Position numbers and translations under genes: made by a program | Notes under the pieces: model-generated | Told to the model about the DNA's origin: nothing | Database searches by the model: none | Seen by the model: only the letters and a program-made list of their open reading frames with translations | Source: Pseudomonadota bacterium | Lineage (GTDB): Bacteria; Pseudomonadota; Alphaproteobacteria; Rhizobiales; Xanthobacteraceae | Assembly (NCBI GenBank): GCA_023387555.1 | Contig: JAEWHY010000606.1 | Coordinates: 1 to 16,100 of the forward strand | Direction of reading: 5' to 3' | DNA length: 16,100 nt | Shown: piece after piece, positions 6,571 through 13,479 of the stretch | How positions within the stretch are numbered: position 1 is the stretch's first letter | How the letters are laid out: every line of letters begins with the position of its first letter

Positions 6571-7974
6571 ATGAACGCACATGAGCTGTTGCAGGAAATC
6601 TCCGACTATTGCCGCCAGGCCGGACTGGCGGAATCCACCTTCGGCAGGCGCGCCGTCAACGACGGCAAGCTGACCAGCCGGCTGCGCAATGGTGGGCGCA
6701 TTACCACCGAGACGCTCGATCGCATCCGAACCTTCATGACCATTCACAATGGAAGAGAGAGCGCGCGTCCCATGATCATAGAGCGTGGTGCCCGTCCGGC
6801 GACGATCGATCCCGTGCCCGCGAGCCCGGTGCCGGCCAATGCCAACGACGACGGCAACCGCGAATTCCGGTTCTTCGACAACCGGCAGAAATATCTTCTG
6901 TTCGTGAATACCTGCAGCGAAAAGTGGGTGGTCGCCAACAAGGTCTCGCAGGAGCTCGGCAACATCCATCCGCGGCCGCCGGCCGTGCGCCTGTTCGACG
7001 CCGGCCTCGGCGATGGCACGGTGCTGACGCGCGTGATGCGGGCGATGCATCATCGCTATCCGAACATGCCGTTCTATATTTCGGGCAAGGAGATCAGCCT
7101 TGAGGACATCCGGCTGACGCTCGAAAAGATGCCGGACCGGCTGTTCGAGCATCCGTCCACCGTGCTCGTGCTCACCAACATGTATTACTCGGAGGCTCCG
7201 TGGCTAACGGTGAAATCCACCGCGGCTGCGAACAGCCTCGTCTGGAATGAAGTCGCGCTGACCGGCAACACCTCGCACGAATTCGAGGAACAGATCACCG
7301 GGCTGCAGGACTTCCTCTCCGAGAACTGGAAGGCCGGCGTCAGCCCGAAGACCGGCAACCCGGTCTATGAGCGTCCGGTCGTGCTCGTCATCTACCGGCA
7401 GGACCACAAATTCCTGCTCGACCCGATCATCCCGCGGCGCGGCGCTGCGAATGCCGACTTCGATCTCGTGATCGCCTCGCAGCCCTATCGCGCCCGCGCT
7501 TCGGCCGAATTCAAGGCGCAGAAGGTCATCGCGCCGCTGGCCCGCGCGCTCGGTCCGGGCGGACGCCTGATCGCGATCCATTCCTATGGCAGCGATCCCG
7601 CCTCCGAGATCGTGCAGAGCGTCTGGCCCGGCGACAATCCGTTCCAGACCGATCGCCACGCCATCCTGCGCGAGGTGAAGAAGGCGCTCGGCCCGGCCGC
7701 GCGCGACCTGAACTTCAACACCTACGCCGATAACCGCGCCATCTTCCGCTACGACATGCACACGCTGCCGAGCGAAGTGACCGGCTCGATCGGCACGTCC
7801 ACCGTGCTCGCGGCCTGGAACGCCGCGATCTATGTCTCGCAGGTGGAAGACGAACGGCTCAACGAGGCGGTGAAGGACAGCCGCTATCTCGACGCCACCC
7901 GCGAGGTGCTGCGCAAGCACAACGGCCTCTGGTTCAACGACGAGTCCTACGTCATTTCACGAAGAAGAGAATAG
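6571..7974 (+). CDS. Class I SAM-dependent methyltransferase-like protein with N-terminal HTH-like domain
   Basis: The 467-residue protein has two parts. Residues 1-58 (ELLQEISDYCRQAGLAESTF then GRRAVNDGKLTSRLRNGG, ITTETLDRIRTFM) look like a small helix-turn-helix domain of a type I recall as free-standing proteins in Rhizobiales. After a Pro/Ala linker (about 72-95) comes a Rossmann-type domain with a clear SAM motif I, LFDAGLGDGT (141-150), an acidic residue at the end of the next strand (SGKEIS, E174), an IASQPYRA motif-IV-like block and LGPGGRLIAIHSYG. That is a class I methyltransferase layout with long inserts. The ATG at 6571 starts the HTH domain; upstream in-frame sequence crosses the palindrome cluster and is not coding-like. 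The ribosome-binding site is modest (GAGGGTGGTG). The gene is followed 3 bp later by the MTHFR-family gene. Methyl acceptor unknown; methylation and DNA binding are both predictions. Confidence 0.8.
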   Translation: MNAHELLQEISDYCRQAGLAESTFGRRAVNDGKLTSRLRNGGRITTETLDRIRTFMTIHNGRESARPMIIERGARPATIDPVPASPVPANANDDGNREFRFFDNRQKYLLFVNTCSEKWVVANKVSQELGNIHPRPPAVRLFDAGLGDGTVLTRVMRAMHHRYPNMPFYISGKEISLEDIRLTLEKMPDRLFEHPSTVLVLTNMYYSEAPWLTVKSTAAANSLVWNEVALTGNTSHEFEEQITGLQDFLSENWKAGVSPKTGNPVYERPVVLVIYRQDHKFLLDPIIPRRGAANADFDLVIASQPYRARASAEFKAQKVIAPLARALGPGGRLIAIHSYGSDPASEIVQSVWPGDNPFQTDRHAILREVKKALGPAARDLNFNTYADNRAIFRYDMHTLPSEVTGSIGTSTVLAAWNAAIYVSQVEDERLNEAVKDSRYLDATREVLRKHNGLWFNDESYVISRRRE

Positions 7975-7977
7975 TCA

Positions 7978-8904
7978 ATGGCCCTTCCGCTCCGAAAGCC
8001 GCCACCGCGCTTCGAGTCCGACACCGTCGACGACGTCTGCACCTTCCTGAGGGATTTTTCCCTTGAGGTGACGCGTCCGAAACTCGCCGATCTGCAGGCG
8101 ATCCGCGACTTCGCGGGCGCCGGGATTCGGGTCTATGTCAGCGCGATCCCGACCCGGCCGTCCGCGGAACTGGTCGAGCAATCGGCGATGACGCGGCAAT
8201 GCGGGCTCGAACCGGTCCCGCATATCGCCGTGCGCAATTATGCGAGCCGCGACGAACTGTCGGGACTGATCGGCCGGCTGTCCGCCGAGGCGGGCGTACG
8301 GCACGTGCTGGTCATTTCCGGAGACCGCCCCGACGCGGCCGGCCCGTTCACCAGTTCGCTGGAAATCATCGAGAGCGGAATCCTGCAGCAGCACGGCATC
8401 ACGCATGTCAGCATCGCCGGTCATCCGGACGGACATCCGGTGGTGTCGGGCGACGTGATGCAACGCGCGCTCCTCGCAAAGGTGGAAGCGGCGGAACAGA
8501 GCGGACTTGCGGTCGATATCGTAACCCAGTTCGGCTTCGATGCTTCGGGCATTACGCGCTGGGTCATGAAGATCCGCGACCTCGGCATCGAAACGCCGGT
8601 CCGCATCGGCCTTGCCGGGCCGACCAATCTCACGACGCTCCTGAAATACGCCCAGCGCTGCGGCGTGAAGGCCTCGATCGGCGGCATCACCAAGCATGCC
8701 GGGCTGGTCAAGAACCTGTTCGGCGTCAGCGCGCCGGACGCCATCGTGCGGGCGCTTGCGAGCGAGAATGCCAGCGGGGCCCTTGGAAACGCCGCGGTGC
8801 ATTTCTTCTCGTTCGGCGGCGTGGCCGCGACCTCGAAATGGGCCGCGCATGCCGCGCAGGGCCGCATCACGCTGGAAGGCGACGGGTTCTCGGTCGAGCC
8901 GTAG
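7978..8904 (+). CDS. Methylenetetrahydrofolate reductase family protein
   Basis: The 308-residue protein has the length and block order of the MetF/MTHFR TIM-barrel family, FAD enzymes that interconvert 5,10-methylene- and 5-methyl-tetrahydrofolate. Glu30 in FSLEVTRP lines up with the catalytic Glu of the FEFFPP motif, though the surrounding motif is changed. Further blocks are PHIAVRNYAS, VLVISGDRP, SIAGHPDGHP, VTQFGFDAS and GITKHAGLVKNLFG. The sequence is divergent enough that it may not be the housekeeping methionine-pathway MetF. Family members also regenerate C1-folates in demethylation pathways (for example beside LigM/DesA-type demethylases). It is 3 bp downstream of the HTH-methyltransferase with a purine-rich AAGAAGAGA ribosome-binding site inside the upstream stop region, so the two are almost surely co-translated. 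A strong terminator follows 20 bp after the stop. Confidence 0.88.
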   Translation: MALPLRKPPPRFESDTVDDVCTFLRDFSLEVTRPKLADLQAIRDFAGAGIRVYVSAIPTRPSAELVEQSAMTRQCGLEPVPHIAVRNYASRDELSGLIGRLSAEAGVRHVLVISGDRPDAAGPFTSSLEIIESGILQQHGITHVSIAGHPDGHPVVSGDVMQRALLAKVEAAEQSGLAVDIVTQFGFDASGITRWVMKIRDLGIETPVRIGLAGPTNLTTLLKYAQRCGVKASIGGITKHAGLVKNLFGVSAPDAIVRALASENASGALGNAAVHFFSFGGVAATSKWAAHAAQGRITLEGDGFSVEP

Positions 8905-8923
8905 CCACGCGCCTCATCGCAAC

Positions 8924-8955
8924 AAAAAAGCCCCCGCTCGCGCGGGGGCTTTTTC
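8924..8955. terminator. Bidirectional intrinsic terminator
   Basis: GCCCCCGC (8930-8937), a 4-nt loop and GCGGGGGC (8942-8949) form a perfect 8-bp GC stem, flanked by A-runs on the left and T-runs on the right that extend the pairing. It works in both directions and separates the MTHFR-family gene from the convergent dioxygenase gene. Confidence 0.95.
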
Positions 8956-8975
8956 GTTTTGCGCAAGAGCGCGGA

Positions 8976-10043
8976 TCAGTTCACTTCGCGCCAGATGCCA
9001 AGCGATTCCTGCATCGGCCGGTCGGAGATCGAGAACAAGACGCTCTGATCGTCGGCCTTGTGCGAATACTGCTTCCAGGAGGGGATCACGAACACGTCGC
9101 GCGGGCCCCATTCGAACACTTCGCCATCGATCGTGGTCTGACCCTTGCCCTCGAGACAGGCGAAGATGGTGCCGTCGGTCGAGCGGTAGGGCTGGCCCTT
9201 GAAGCCCTTCGGCAGGAGCGACAGATGCGCCCCCATCGTCGGGGTCGACCAGCCGCCATTGAACGGATTGGCGTAGCGAAGCCGGAAGCCATGATACGGG
9301 TTGATGTCGTCGGTCTTCGCCATCCGGTCGAGGATCGGACGCACCCGCTCATAGGCATAATTGATGATCGGCGATTCCTTCTTGGTGTTGGTGCCATCCG
9401 GCAGCACACCCGAGCCATAACGCCACAGCGAGTCGTTGTCGGTGTACTTGGTGTTCTGCACCGCCGAATCGAGATGCTCGGCGAAGGCGGTCTCGAAGAA
9501 ATTGATGGTCGGCACATCGAGCACGTCCAGCCAGATCATCGGCTTCTGCGACTCGTTGCCATGGTCGTGCGCGGTCCAGCTCGGGGTCAGGACGAAGTCG
9601 CCGTATTTCATCAGCGTCTTCTCGCCGTCGACCTGGGTATAGGCGCCGTCGCCGTCCAGGATCAGGCGAATGGCGCCTGCGGTGTGACGGTGCGCACCCG
9701 CGATCTCGCCCGGCAGGATCAGCTGCAGGCCAGCGTAGAGCGAGGGCGTGATGCGCGACTGGCCGCGCAGCGCCGGATTTTCCAGCACCAGCACGCGGCG
9801 CTCGGCTTCCTCCGCGGTGAGCAGGCCGCCGGCCTCCTCGACCATCGGCTTCACCTCGTCAAAGTGCCAGATGGCGGGCGCGGCGATCGATTTCGGGCTC
9901 TTGGCGACCAGGTCCTTCAGCACTTCCCAGAGCGGCGCCATGTCGCGCTGGGAAATCTTCTCGTAGAAGGCGGCGCGCTTGGGATCCTTGCTGCCCTCGT
10001 AAACCTTGGCTTTTTTGTCGCTGACCTCAACGGCGGTCGCCAT
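8976..10043 (-). CDS. Gentisate 1,2-dioxygenase-type bicupin ring-cleavage enzyme
   Basis: The 355-residue protein has the full-length bicupin layout of gentisate 1,2-dioxygenases, Fe(II) enzymes that open gentisate to maleylpyruvate using O2. Family blocks include PLWEVLKDLV, EAERRVLVLENP, GQSRITPSLYAGLQLILPGE, the iron-ligand pair H118-R-H120 in AHRHTAGAIRLILDG, and the third ligand H159 in LTPSWTAHDHGN. The second cupin (GTIFACLEGKGQTTIDGEVF, GPRDVFVIPSW) lacks a ligand set, as is usual. Most gentisate enzymes read HRHTQSALRF here, so AGAIRL changes residues next to the iron site. Related enzymes cleave salicylate, 5-nitrosalicylate or 1-hydroxy-2-naphthoate, so the substrate is open. The start at 10043 has an excellent AGGAGGAAGGT ribosome-binding site. 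The gene lies downstream of the dehydrogenase on the same strand with 149 bp between, including a FixK/FNR-like box. Confidence 0.88.
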   Translation of the reverse strand: MATAVEVSDKKAKVYEGSKDPKRAAFYEKISQRDMAPLWEVLKDLVAKSPKSIAAPAIWHFDEVKPMVEEAGGLLTAEEAERRVLVLENPALRGQSRITPSLYAGLQLILPGEIAGAHRHTAGAIRLILDGDGAYTQVDGEKTLMKYGDFVLTPSWTAHDHGNESQKPMIWLDVLDVPTINFFETAFAEHLDSAVQNTKYTDNDSLWRYGSGVLPDGTNTKKESPIINYAYERVRPILDRMAKTDDINPYHGFRLRYANPFNGGWSTPTMGAHLSLLPKGFKGQPYRSTDGTIFACLEGKGQTTIDGEVFEWGPRDVFVIPSWKQYSHKADDQSVLFSISDRPMQESLGIWREVN

Positions 10044-10164
10044 ACCTTCCTCCTGACAGACTTCTGGATGGTTGCTTCAACAATAGTCGCAAATCGGCCC
10101 TGATCCTAGGGGTTGGCGGCCGCGTCATATCTGCCATTCGGAGGCTCTCTCGCCGCGCGGATCG

Positions 10165-10178
10165 TTGACCTGCGTCAA
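10165..10178 (-). promoter_or_regulatory. FixK/FNR/Anr-type box
   Basis: TTGACGCAGGTCAA on the minus strand is a perfect inverted repeat (TTGAC-N4-GTCAA) and fits the CRP/FNR-family consensus TTGA-N6-TCAA. It lies about 120 bp upstream of the dioxygenase start codon and 14 bp beyond the dehydrogenase stop. A GATATG -10-like hexamer follows at 10131-10126, although the spacing is not a standard class I or II distance. Confidence 0.5.
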
Positions 10179-10192
10179 GGCGCGGATGGCGC

Positions 10193-10957
10193 TCAGGTAT
10201 TCACCGAGCCGCCATCGACGGCGATGGTCTGGCCGGTCACGAAATCGCTTTCGGCCGCGCACAGGAAGACCAGCGCGCCAAGGAGATCCTGCGGGAACTG
10301 GTCGCGCTTGAAGGCGCGGCTGCCGACCACCCGGGCCTTCAGCGCATCGTCGTGGGTCCCGCTGGCGACCAGCGTCTCGCTCATCACCAGGCCCGGCGCC
10401 AGCGTGTTGACGCAGATTCCGTGCTCGCCGAGTTCGCGCGACAAAGTGCGGGTAAAGGTCGCAATCGCCCCCTTGGAGGCGGTGTAATGCAGCATGCCCG
10501 GCAGCCCCTTGTAGACGGTGCCTGAGCCGATATTGACGATCTTGCCGTATTTCTTGGCGATCATATGCGGGGCGGCGTGCTTCACTGCCAGGAACGAGCC
10601 GCGAACATTGACCGCGAACACCTTGTCCCAGAGGTCCACATCGATGTCCTGGACCTTGGTGTGATGCAGCGGCGCGAACAGGGCGGCGTTGTTCACCAGG
10701 ATGTCGATCTTGCCGTACCGCTCGACGGTCCGGTCCATCAGCGCCTTAACCTGGTCCTCCCGGCTGACATCGCAGGTGACGCTCATGGTCGCGTTGGCGC
10801 CGAATTTCGCGGCGATTTCGCTCGCGGCTTCTTCACCCCCTGAAATATCGGCGATCACCACGCCCGCGCCCTCGGCCGCCAGCGCCTCCGAATAATGCCG
10901 CCCGATCCCTTTCGCGCCGCCCGTGACGATCGCGGTCCGCCCTGCCAGTCTTGCCAT
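10193..10957 (-). CDS. SDR-family NAD(P)-dependent oxidoreductase
   Basis: The 254-residue protein is a classical short-chain dehydrogenase/reductase. It shows the cofactor motif TGGAKGIG (12-19), an Asp at the end of the second strand (VIADIS, D37) that favours NAD+ over NADP+, NNAA (89-92), and the catalytic Ser145-Tyr158-Lys162 set in NIGSGT and HYTASKG. The C-terminal GQTIAVDGGSVNT is typical. It would oxidise a secondary alcohol or reduce a ketone; in this neighbourhood, dehydrogenation of an intermediate on the way to the ring-cleavage substrate is a reasonable inference. The ATG at 10957 begins the first Rossmann strand. The open frame extends 74 codons upstream but into the divergent gene. 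Only a weak ribosome-binding site (GGGACAG) is seen. It is 61 bp from the divergent SnoaL-like gene and upstream of the dioxygenase on the same strand. Confidence 0.9.
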   Translation of the reverse strand: MARLAGRTAIVTGGAKGIGRHYSEALAAEGAGVVIADISGGEEAASEIAAKFGANATMSVTCDVSREDQVKALMDRTVERYGKIDILVNNAALFAPLHHTKVQDIDVDLWDKVFAVNVRGSFLAVKHAAPHMIAKKYGKIVNIGSGTVYKGLPGMLHYTASKGAIATFTRTLSRELGEHGICVNTLAPGLVMSETLVASGTHDDALKARVVGSRAFKRDQFPQDLLGALVFLCAAESDFVTGQTIAVDGGSVNT

Positions 10958-11018
10958 GTCTGTCCCAGCCTTTAGAAGGTCGGGAGGCTTATGCACCGTA
11001 GAAGGAACCCAACGCAAC

Positions 11019-11621
11019 ATGACTCCCGAAACCGAAGACAGCCTCGCCATCCGTAACCTGATTGAGGACTGGGCCGTTTTGCGCGACGCACGGTTGTGGG
11101 ATGAGTTCCGCAAGGTGTGGCATGACGACGGGATGATGAATGCCACCTGGTTCCAGGGCACCGTGGACGAATTCATCAAGGTGAGCGAGGAAGGCTATCA
11201 GAAGGGTGTCCGCATCCTGCATTTCCTCGGCGGGACCAACATCGAGATCAGCGCCAACCGGGCGATCGCCCAGACCAAGATGACGATCTCGCAGCGCGGG
11301 CCGGTCGACGGCGTCCTCTGCGACGTGGTCTGCACCGGCCGCTTCTACGACTTCTACGAAAAGCGCTTCAGCCGGTGGGGCCTCGTGCTGCGCCAGCCGA
11401 TCTACGAGAAGGACCGCTGCGATCCGGTCGATCCGGCTGCGACGCTGAAGCTGGATCAGGATATCCTGAAACTCTATCCGGAGGGCTACCGGCACCTCGC
11501 CTACATCCAGCACAAGATCGGCTACACGGTGAAGCGCGACATGCCGGGTCTCGAAGGCCCCGAACTTGACGCACTCTATGCCCGCGGCAAGAACTGGCTG
11601 GTGGGCGGCACGGCGACATAA
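11019..11621 (+). CDS. SnoaL/NTF2-like fold protein
   Basis: The 200-residue protein has the cone-shaped SnoaL/NTF2 fold pattern. An N-terminal helix pair (SLAIRNLIEDWAVLRDARLW then DEFRKVWHDDG) is followed by curved-sheet strands (ILHFLGGTNIEISANRAIAQ, TKMTISQRG). Such proteins act as dehydratases, cyclases or isomerases, or as structural relatives of ring-hydroxylating dioxygenase beta subunits. The Asp in WHDDG and His in LHFLGG lie where scytalone-dehydratase-like members keep catalytic residues, which hints at enzymatic function, but this is inference. The C-terminal third (RQPIYEKDRCDPVDPAATLK onward) is longer than in many members. The ATG at 11019 is preceded by GAAGGAA 11 bp upstream. 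It is divergent from the dehydrogenase and followed 64 bp later by the Old Yellow Enzyme gene, probably one operon. Confidence 0.75.
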   Translation: MTPETEDSLAIRNLIEDWAVLRDARLWDEFRKVWHDDGMMNATWFQGTVDEFIKVSEEGYQKGVRILHFLGGTNIEISANRAIAQTKMTISQRGPVDGVLCDVVCTGRFYDFYEKRFSRWGLVLRQPIYEKDRCDPVDPAATLKLDQDILKLYPEGYRHLAYIQHKIGYTVKRDMPGLEGPELDALYARGKNWLVGGTAT

Positions 11622-11685
11622 GCGGTCACAAGCGCTGAAAAAAACCGAAGCGCCTTAAAAAACGGACCTGGGGGGAATTCCGACG

Positions 11686-12801
11686 ATGTCATCCGTGTTG
11701 TTTTCGCCCTTCACGATGCGGGGCCTGACGCTCGCCAATCGCATCGTCGTGTCGCCGATGTGCCAATACGCATCGGACGACGGCTCGGCCACCGACTGGC
11801 ACCTGCAGCATCTCGGGAGCTTTTCCCTTGGTGCAGCGGGGCTGGTCATGACCGAGATGACCATGGTCAGCCGGGTCGGCCGCATTTCGCACAAATGCGC
11901 CGGCCTGTATTCCGACGACAACGAGAAGGCGCTGAAGCGTGTGATCGATTTCTGCAAATCGGTCGGCGTCGCCAAGCAGGGCATCCAGATCGGCCACGCC
12001 GGGCGCAAGGGCTCGACCCTGCCGCCCGGTCAGGGCGGCAAGCCGCTCAAGCCGGAGGAAGGCGCCTGGGAGACACTCGGCCCCTCCCCGATCCCGTTCG
12101 GCGAAGGCTGGCATATCCCGCTGGAGATGACGAAGGCCGACATGAAGCAGGTCACCGACGAATTCGTCAGTGCCGTGCAGCGCGCCGATCGCATCGGCTA
12201 CGATCTCGTCGAAATCCACGGCGGACACGGTTATCTCCTGAGCGAATTCATCTCGCCGCTCGCCAACCAGCGCAGCGACGCCTATGGCGGCTCGGCAGAA
12301 AACCGGAGGCGGTTCCCGCTCGAAGTCTTCGCCGCCTGCCGCGCAGTGTGGCCGAAGGACAAGCCGATGGGCATCCGCGTATCGGCCGTGGATTGGGTCG
12401 AAGGCGGCACCACGATCGAGGACACCGTCGCCTTCGCCAAGGAGCTCAAGAAGCTGGGCTGCGACTATGTGGATGTGTCGAGCGGCCAGGTCGATTTGCG
12501 TCAGCAGATTCCGTTCGCGCCCGGCTACAACGCGCCGTTCGCCGAGCGGGTGCGGCGCGAGGCGCAGATCCCCACGATGACGGTCGGCCTGATCACCCAG
12601 GCGCGGCAGGCCGAAGAAATCGTTGCCTCCGGCAAGGCGGACCTGATCGCGATCGCACGTGGCGCCATGTACGACCCGCGCTGGGCCTGGCATGCGGCTG
12701 AAGAACTCGGCGTCGAAACCGAATATCCGCCGCGCGGCCGCGCCGCTCACCCTTCGATGCGGCCGCAGGTGTTCCCGAACCGGGCGGCGAAAAGCGCCTG
12801 A
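11686..12801 (+). CDS. Old Yellow Enzyme, class III (YqjM/XenA-like) NADH:flavin oxidoreductase
   Basis: The 371-residue FMN-dependent TIM-barrel enzyme reduces activated C=C bonds (enones, nitro-olefins) and often nitro groups or quinones with NAD(P)H. The thermophilic-like (class III) signature is present: Cys26 and Tyr28 in SPMCQY, placed exactly as in B. subtilis YqjM; GHAGRKGS (103-110); the His178/His181 pair in HGGHGYLLSEFISP; NQRSDAYGGSAENR; and the phosphate-binding AIARGAMYDP near the end. The start has GGGGGGAA just upstream of ATG 11686. It follows the SnoaL-like gene in the same direction. The convergent FMN reductases downstream could serve related flavin chemistry, but OYEs reduce their own FMN, so a direct partnership is not required. 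The stop codon is embedded in a 7-bp hairpin. Confidence 0.92.
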   Translation: MSSVLFSPFTMRGLTLANRIVVSPMCQYASDDGSATDWHLQHLGSFSLGAAGLVMTEMTMVSRVGRISHKCAGLYSDDNEKALKRVIDFCKSVGVAKQGIQIGHAGRKGSTLPPGQGGKPLKPEEGAWETLGPSPIPFGEGWHIPLEMTKADMKQVTDEFVSAVQRADRIGYDLVEIHGGHGYLLSEFISPLANQRSDAYGGSAENRRRFPLEVFAACRAVWPKDKPMGIRVSAVDWVEGGTTIEDTVAFAKELKKLGCDYVDVSSGQVDLRQQIPFAPGYNAPFAERVRREAQIPTMTVGLITQARQAEEIVASGKADLIAIARGAMYDPRWAWHAAEELGVETEYPPRGRAAHPSMRPQVFPNRAAKSA

Positions 12802-12889
12802 TCAATCAGGCCGGGCGCCGAGCGGCGCATCCGGAACGAGATGCAGCTCGCGGGATAAATAGCCGGGCCGGCCATGCAGGCCGTCCCGG
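12796..12889. terminator. Three-hairpin convergent terminator region
   Basis: Three inverted repeats lie in series: GCCTGAT-CA-ATCAGGC (12796-12811, spanning the TGA stop of the Old Yellow Enzyme gene), GCGCC-N4-GGCGC (12815-12828), and a long one with arms 12863-12873 and 12879-12889 (10 paired bases, one C/T mismatch, 5-nt loop). There are no T-runs. The position between convergent genes suggests termination or 3'-end protection. Confidence 0.6.
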
Positions 12890-12902
12890 ACTCTCCGTAA
12901 CG

Positions 12903-13460
12903 CTAGATCCGGACCCGCCGCACGAATGCAGCGAAGGCGGCAAGCTGCTGGCTGACCAGATCGATGGAAGGCTGATCCTTCAGTTCGCCCAACGCCTCGT
13001 CGAACTTGTCCTTGGCCTGCGCGATCACGACTTCGGGCTTGATGAACACAAGAGCATCGATCGCAGCCAGCGTCTGGCGCATGTGATACTGCATGCGCGA
13101 GCCACCCAGCGGTCCGGTCGATGCCGATTGCAGCGCCACCGGCTTGTCCTTGAACGGCTGATCCTTCAACCGTGAGACCCAGTCGAGCGCATTCTTGAGC
13201 GCGCCCGGAATGGTCCATCCGTACTCCGGGGACACGATGATAATCCCGTCGGCCGAGCGGATGGCGTCCGCCAGTGCCACGACAGCATCGGGCACCGGCA
13301 GGTCGTGATTGTAATGCGGAAACGTCTCGTATGAGGGAGATGGCGTGATCGACATCTCCGCCGGCGCAAGCTTTGGCAGCATGCGCATCAGACCGGCATT
13401 GTAGGAGCCCTTGCGCAGGCTGCCGCAGATCGAAACCACATTCATCGCGTTACCAGACAT
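12903..13460 (-). CDS. NAD(P)H-dependent FMN reductase (flavodoxin-like), copy 1
   Basis: The 185-residue flavodoxin-fold protein belongs to the NADPH-dependent FMN reductase/ChrR/AzoR-type family, which reduces FMN, quinones, azo dyes or chromate. The FMN phosphate loop is GSLRKGSYN near the N-terminus, and the flavin-ring loop SPEYGWTIPGALKNALDWVS is intact. The product of the next gene shares most blocks in the same order (SPEYxWTIPGxLKNAxDWVS, MQYHMRQ), so the pair arose by duplication. Compared with copy 2 it has YETFPHYNHDLP in the substrate-side loop and a shorter 50s loop. The start at 13460 (MSGNAMNVVSICGS) has AAAGG upstream; Met at 13445 is possible but lacks a ribosome-binding site. 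The 19-bp gap to copy 2 implies co-transcription. Confidence 0.9.
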   Translation of the reverse strand: MSGNAMNVVSICGSLRKGSYNAGLMRMLPKLAPAEMSITPSPSYETFPHYNHDLPVPDAVVALADAIRSADGIIIVSPEYGWTIPGALKNALDWVSRLKDQPFKDKPVALQSASTGPLGGSRMQYHMRQTLAAIDALVFIKPEVVIAQAKDKFDEALGELKDQPSIDLVSQQLAAFAAFVRRVRI

Positions 13461-13479
13461 GATCGATTGCCTTTGAACG

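Noticed and set aside
6103..7152. 349-codon minus-strand open frame covering the intergenic region and the HTH-methyltransferase start
   Set aside because: No ribosome-binding site, no domain pattern, and it is antisense to a better supported gene; the part over the intergenic region is not protein-like.
8199..10103. 634-codon plus-strand open frame
   Set aside because: It runs through the end of the MTHFR gene, across a perfect intrinsic terminator and antisense to the dioxygenase; a long gap between stops in GC-rich DNA, not a gene.
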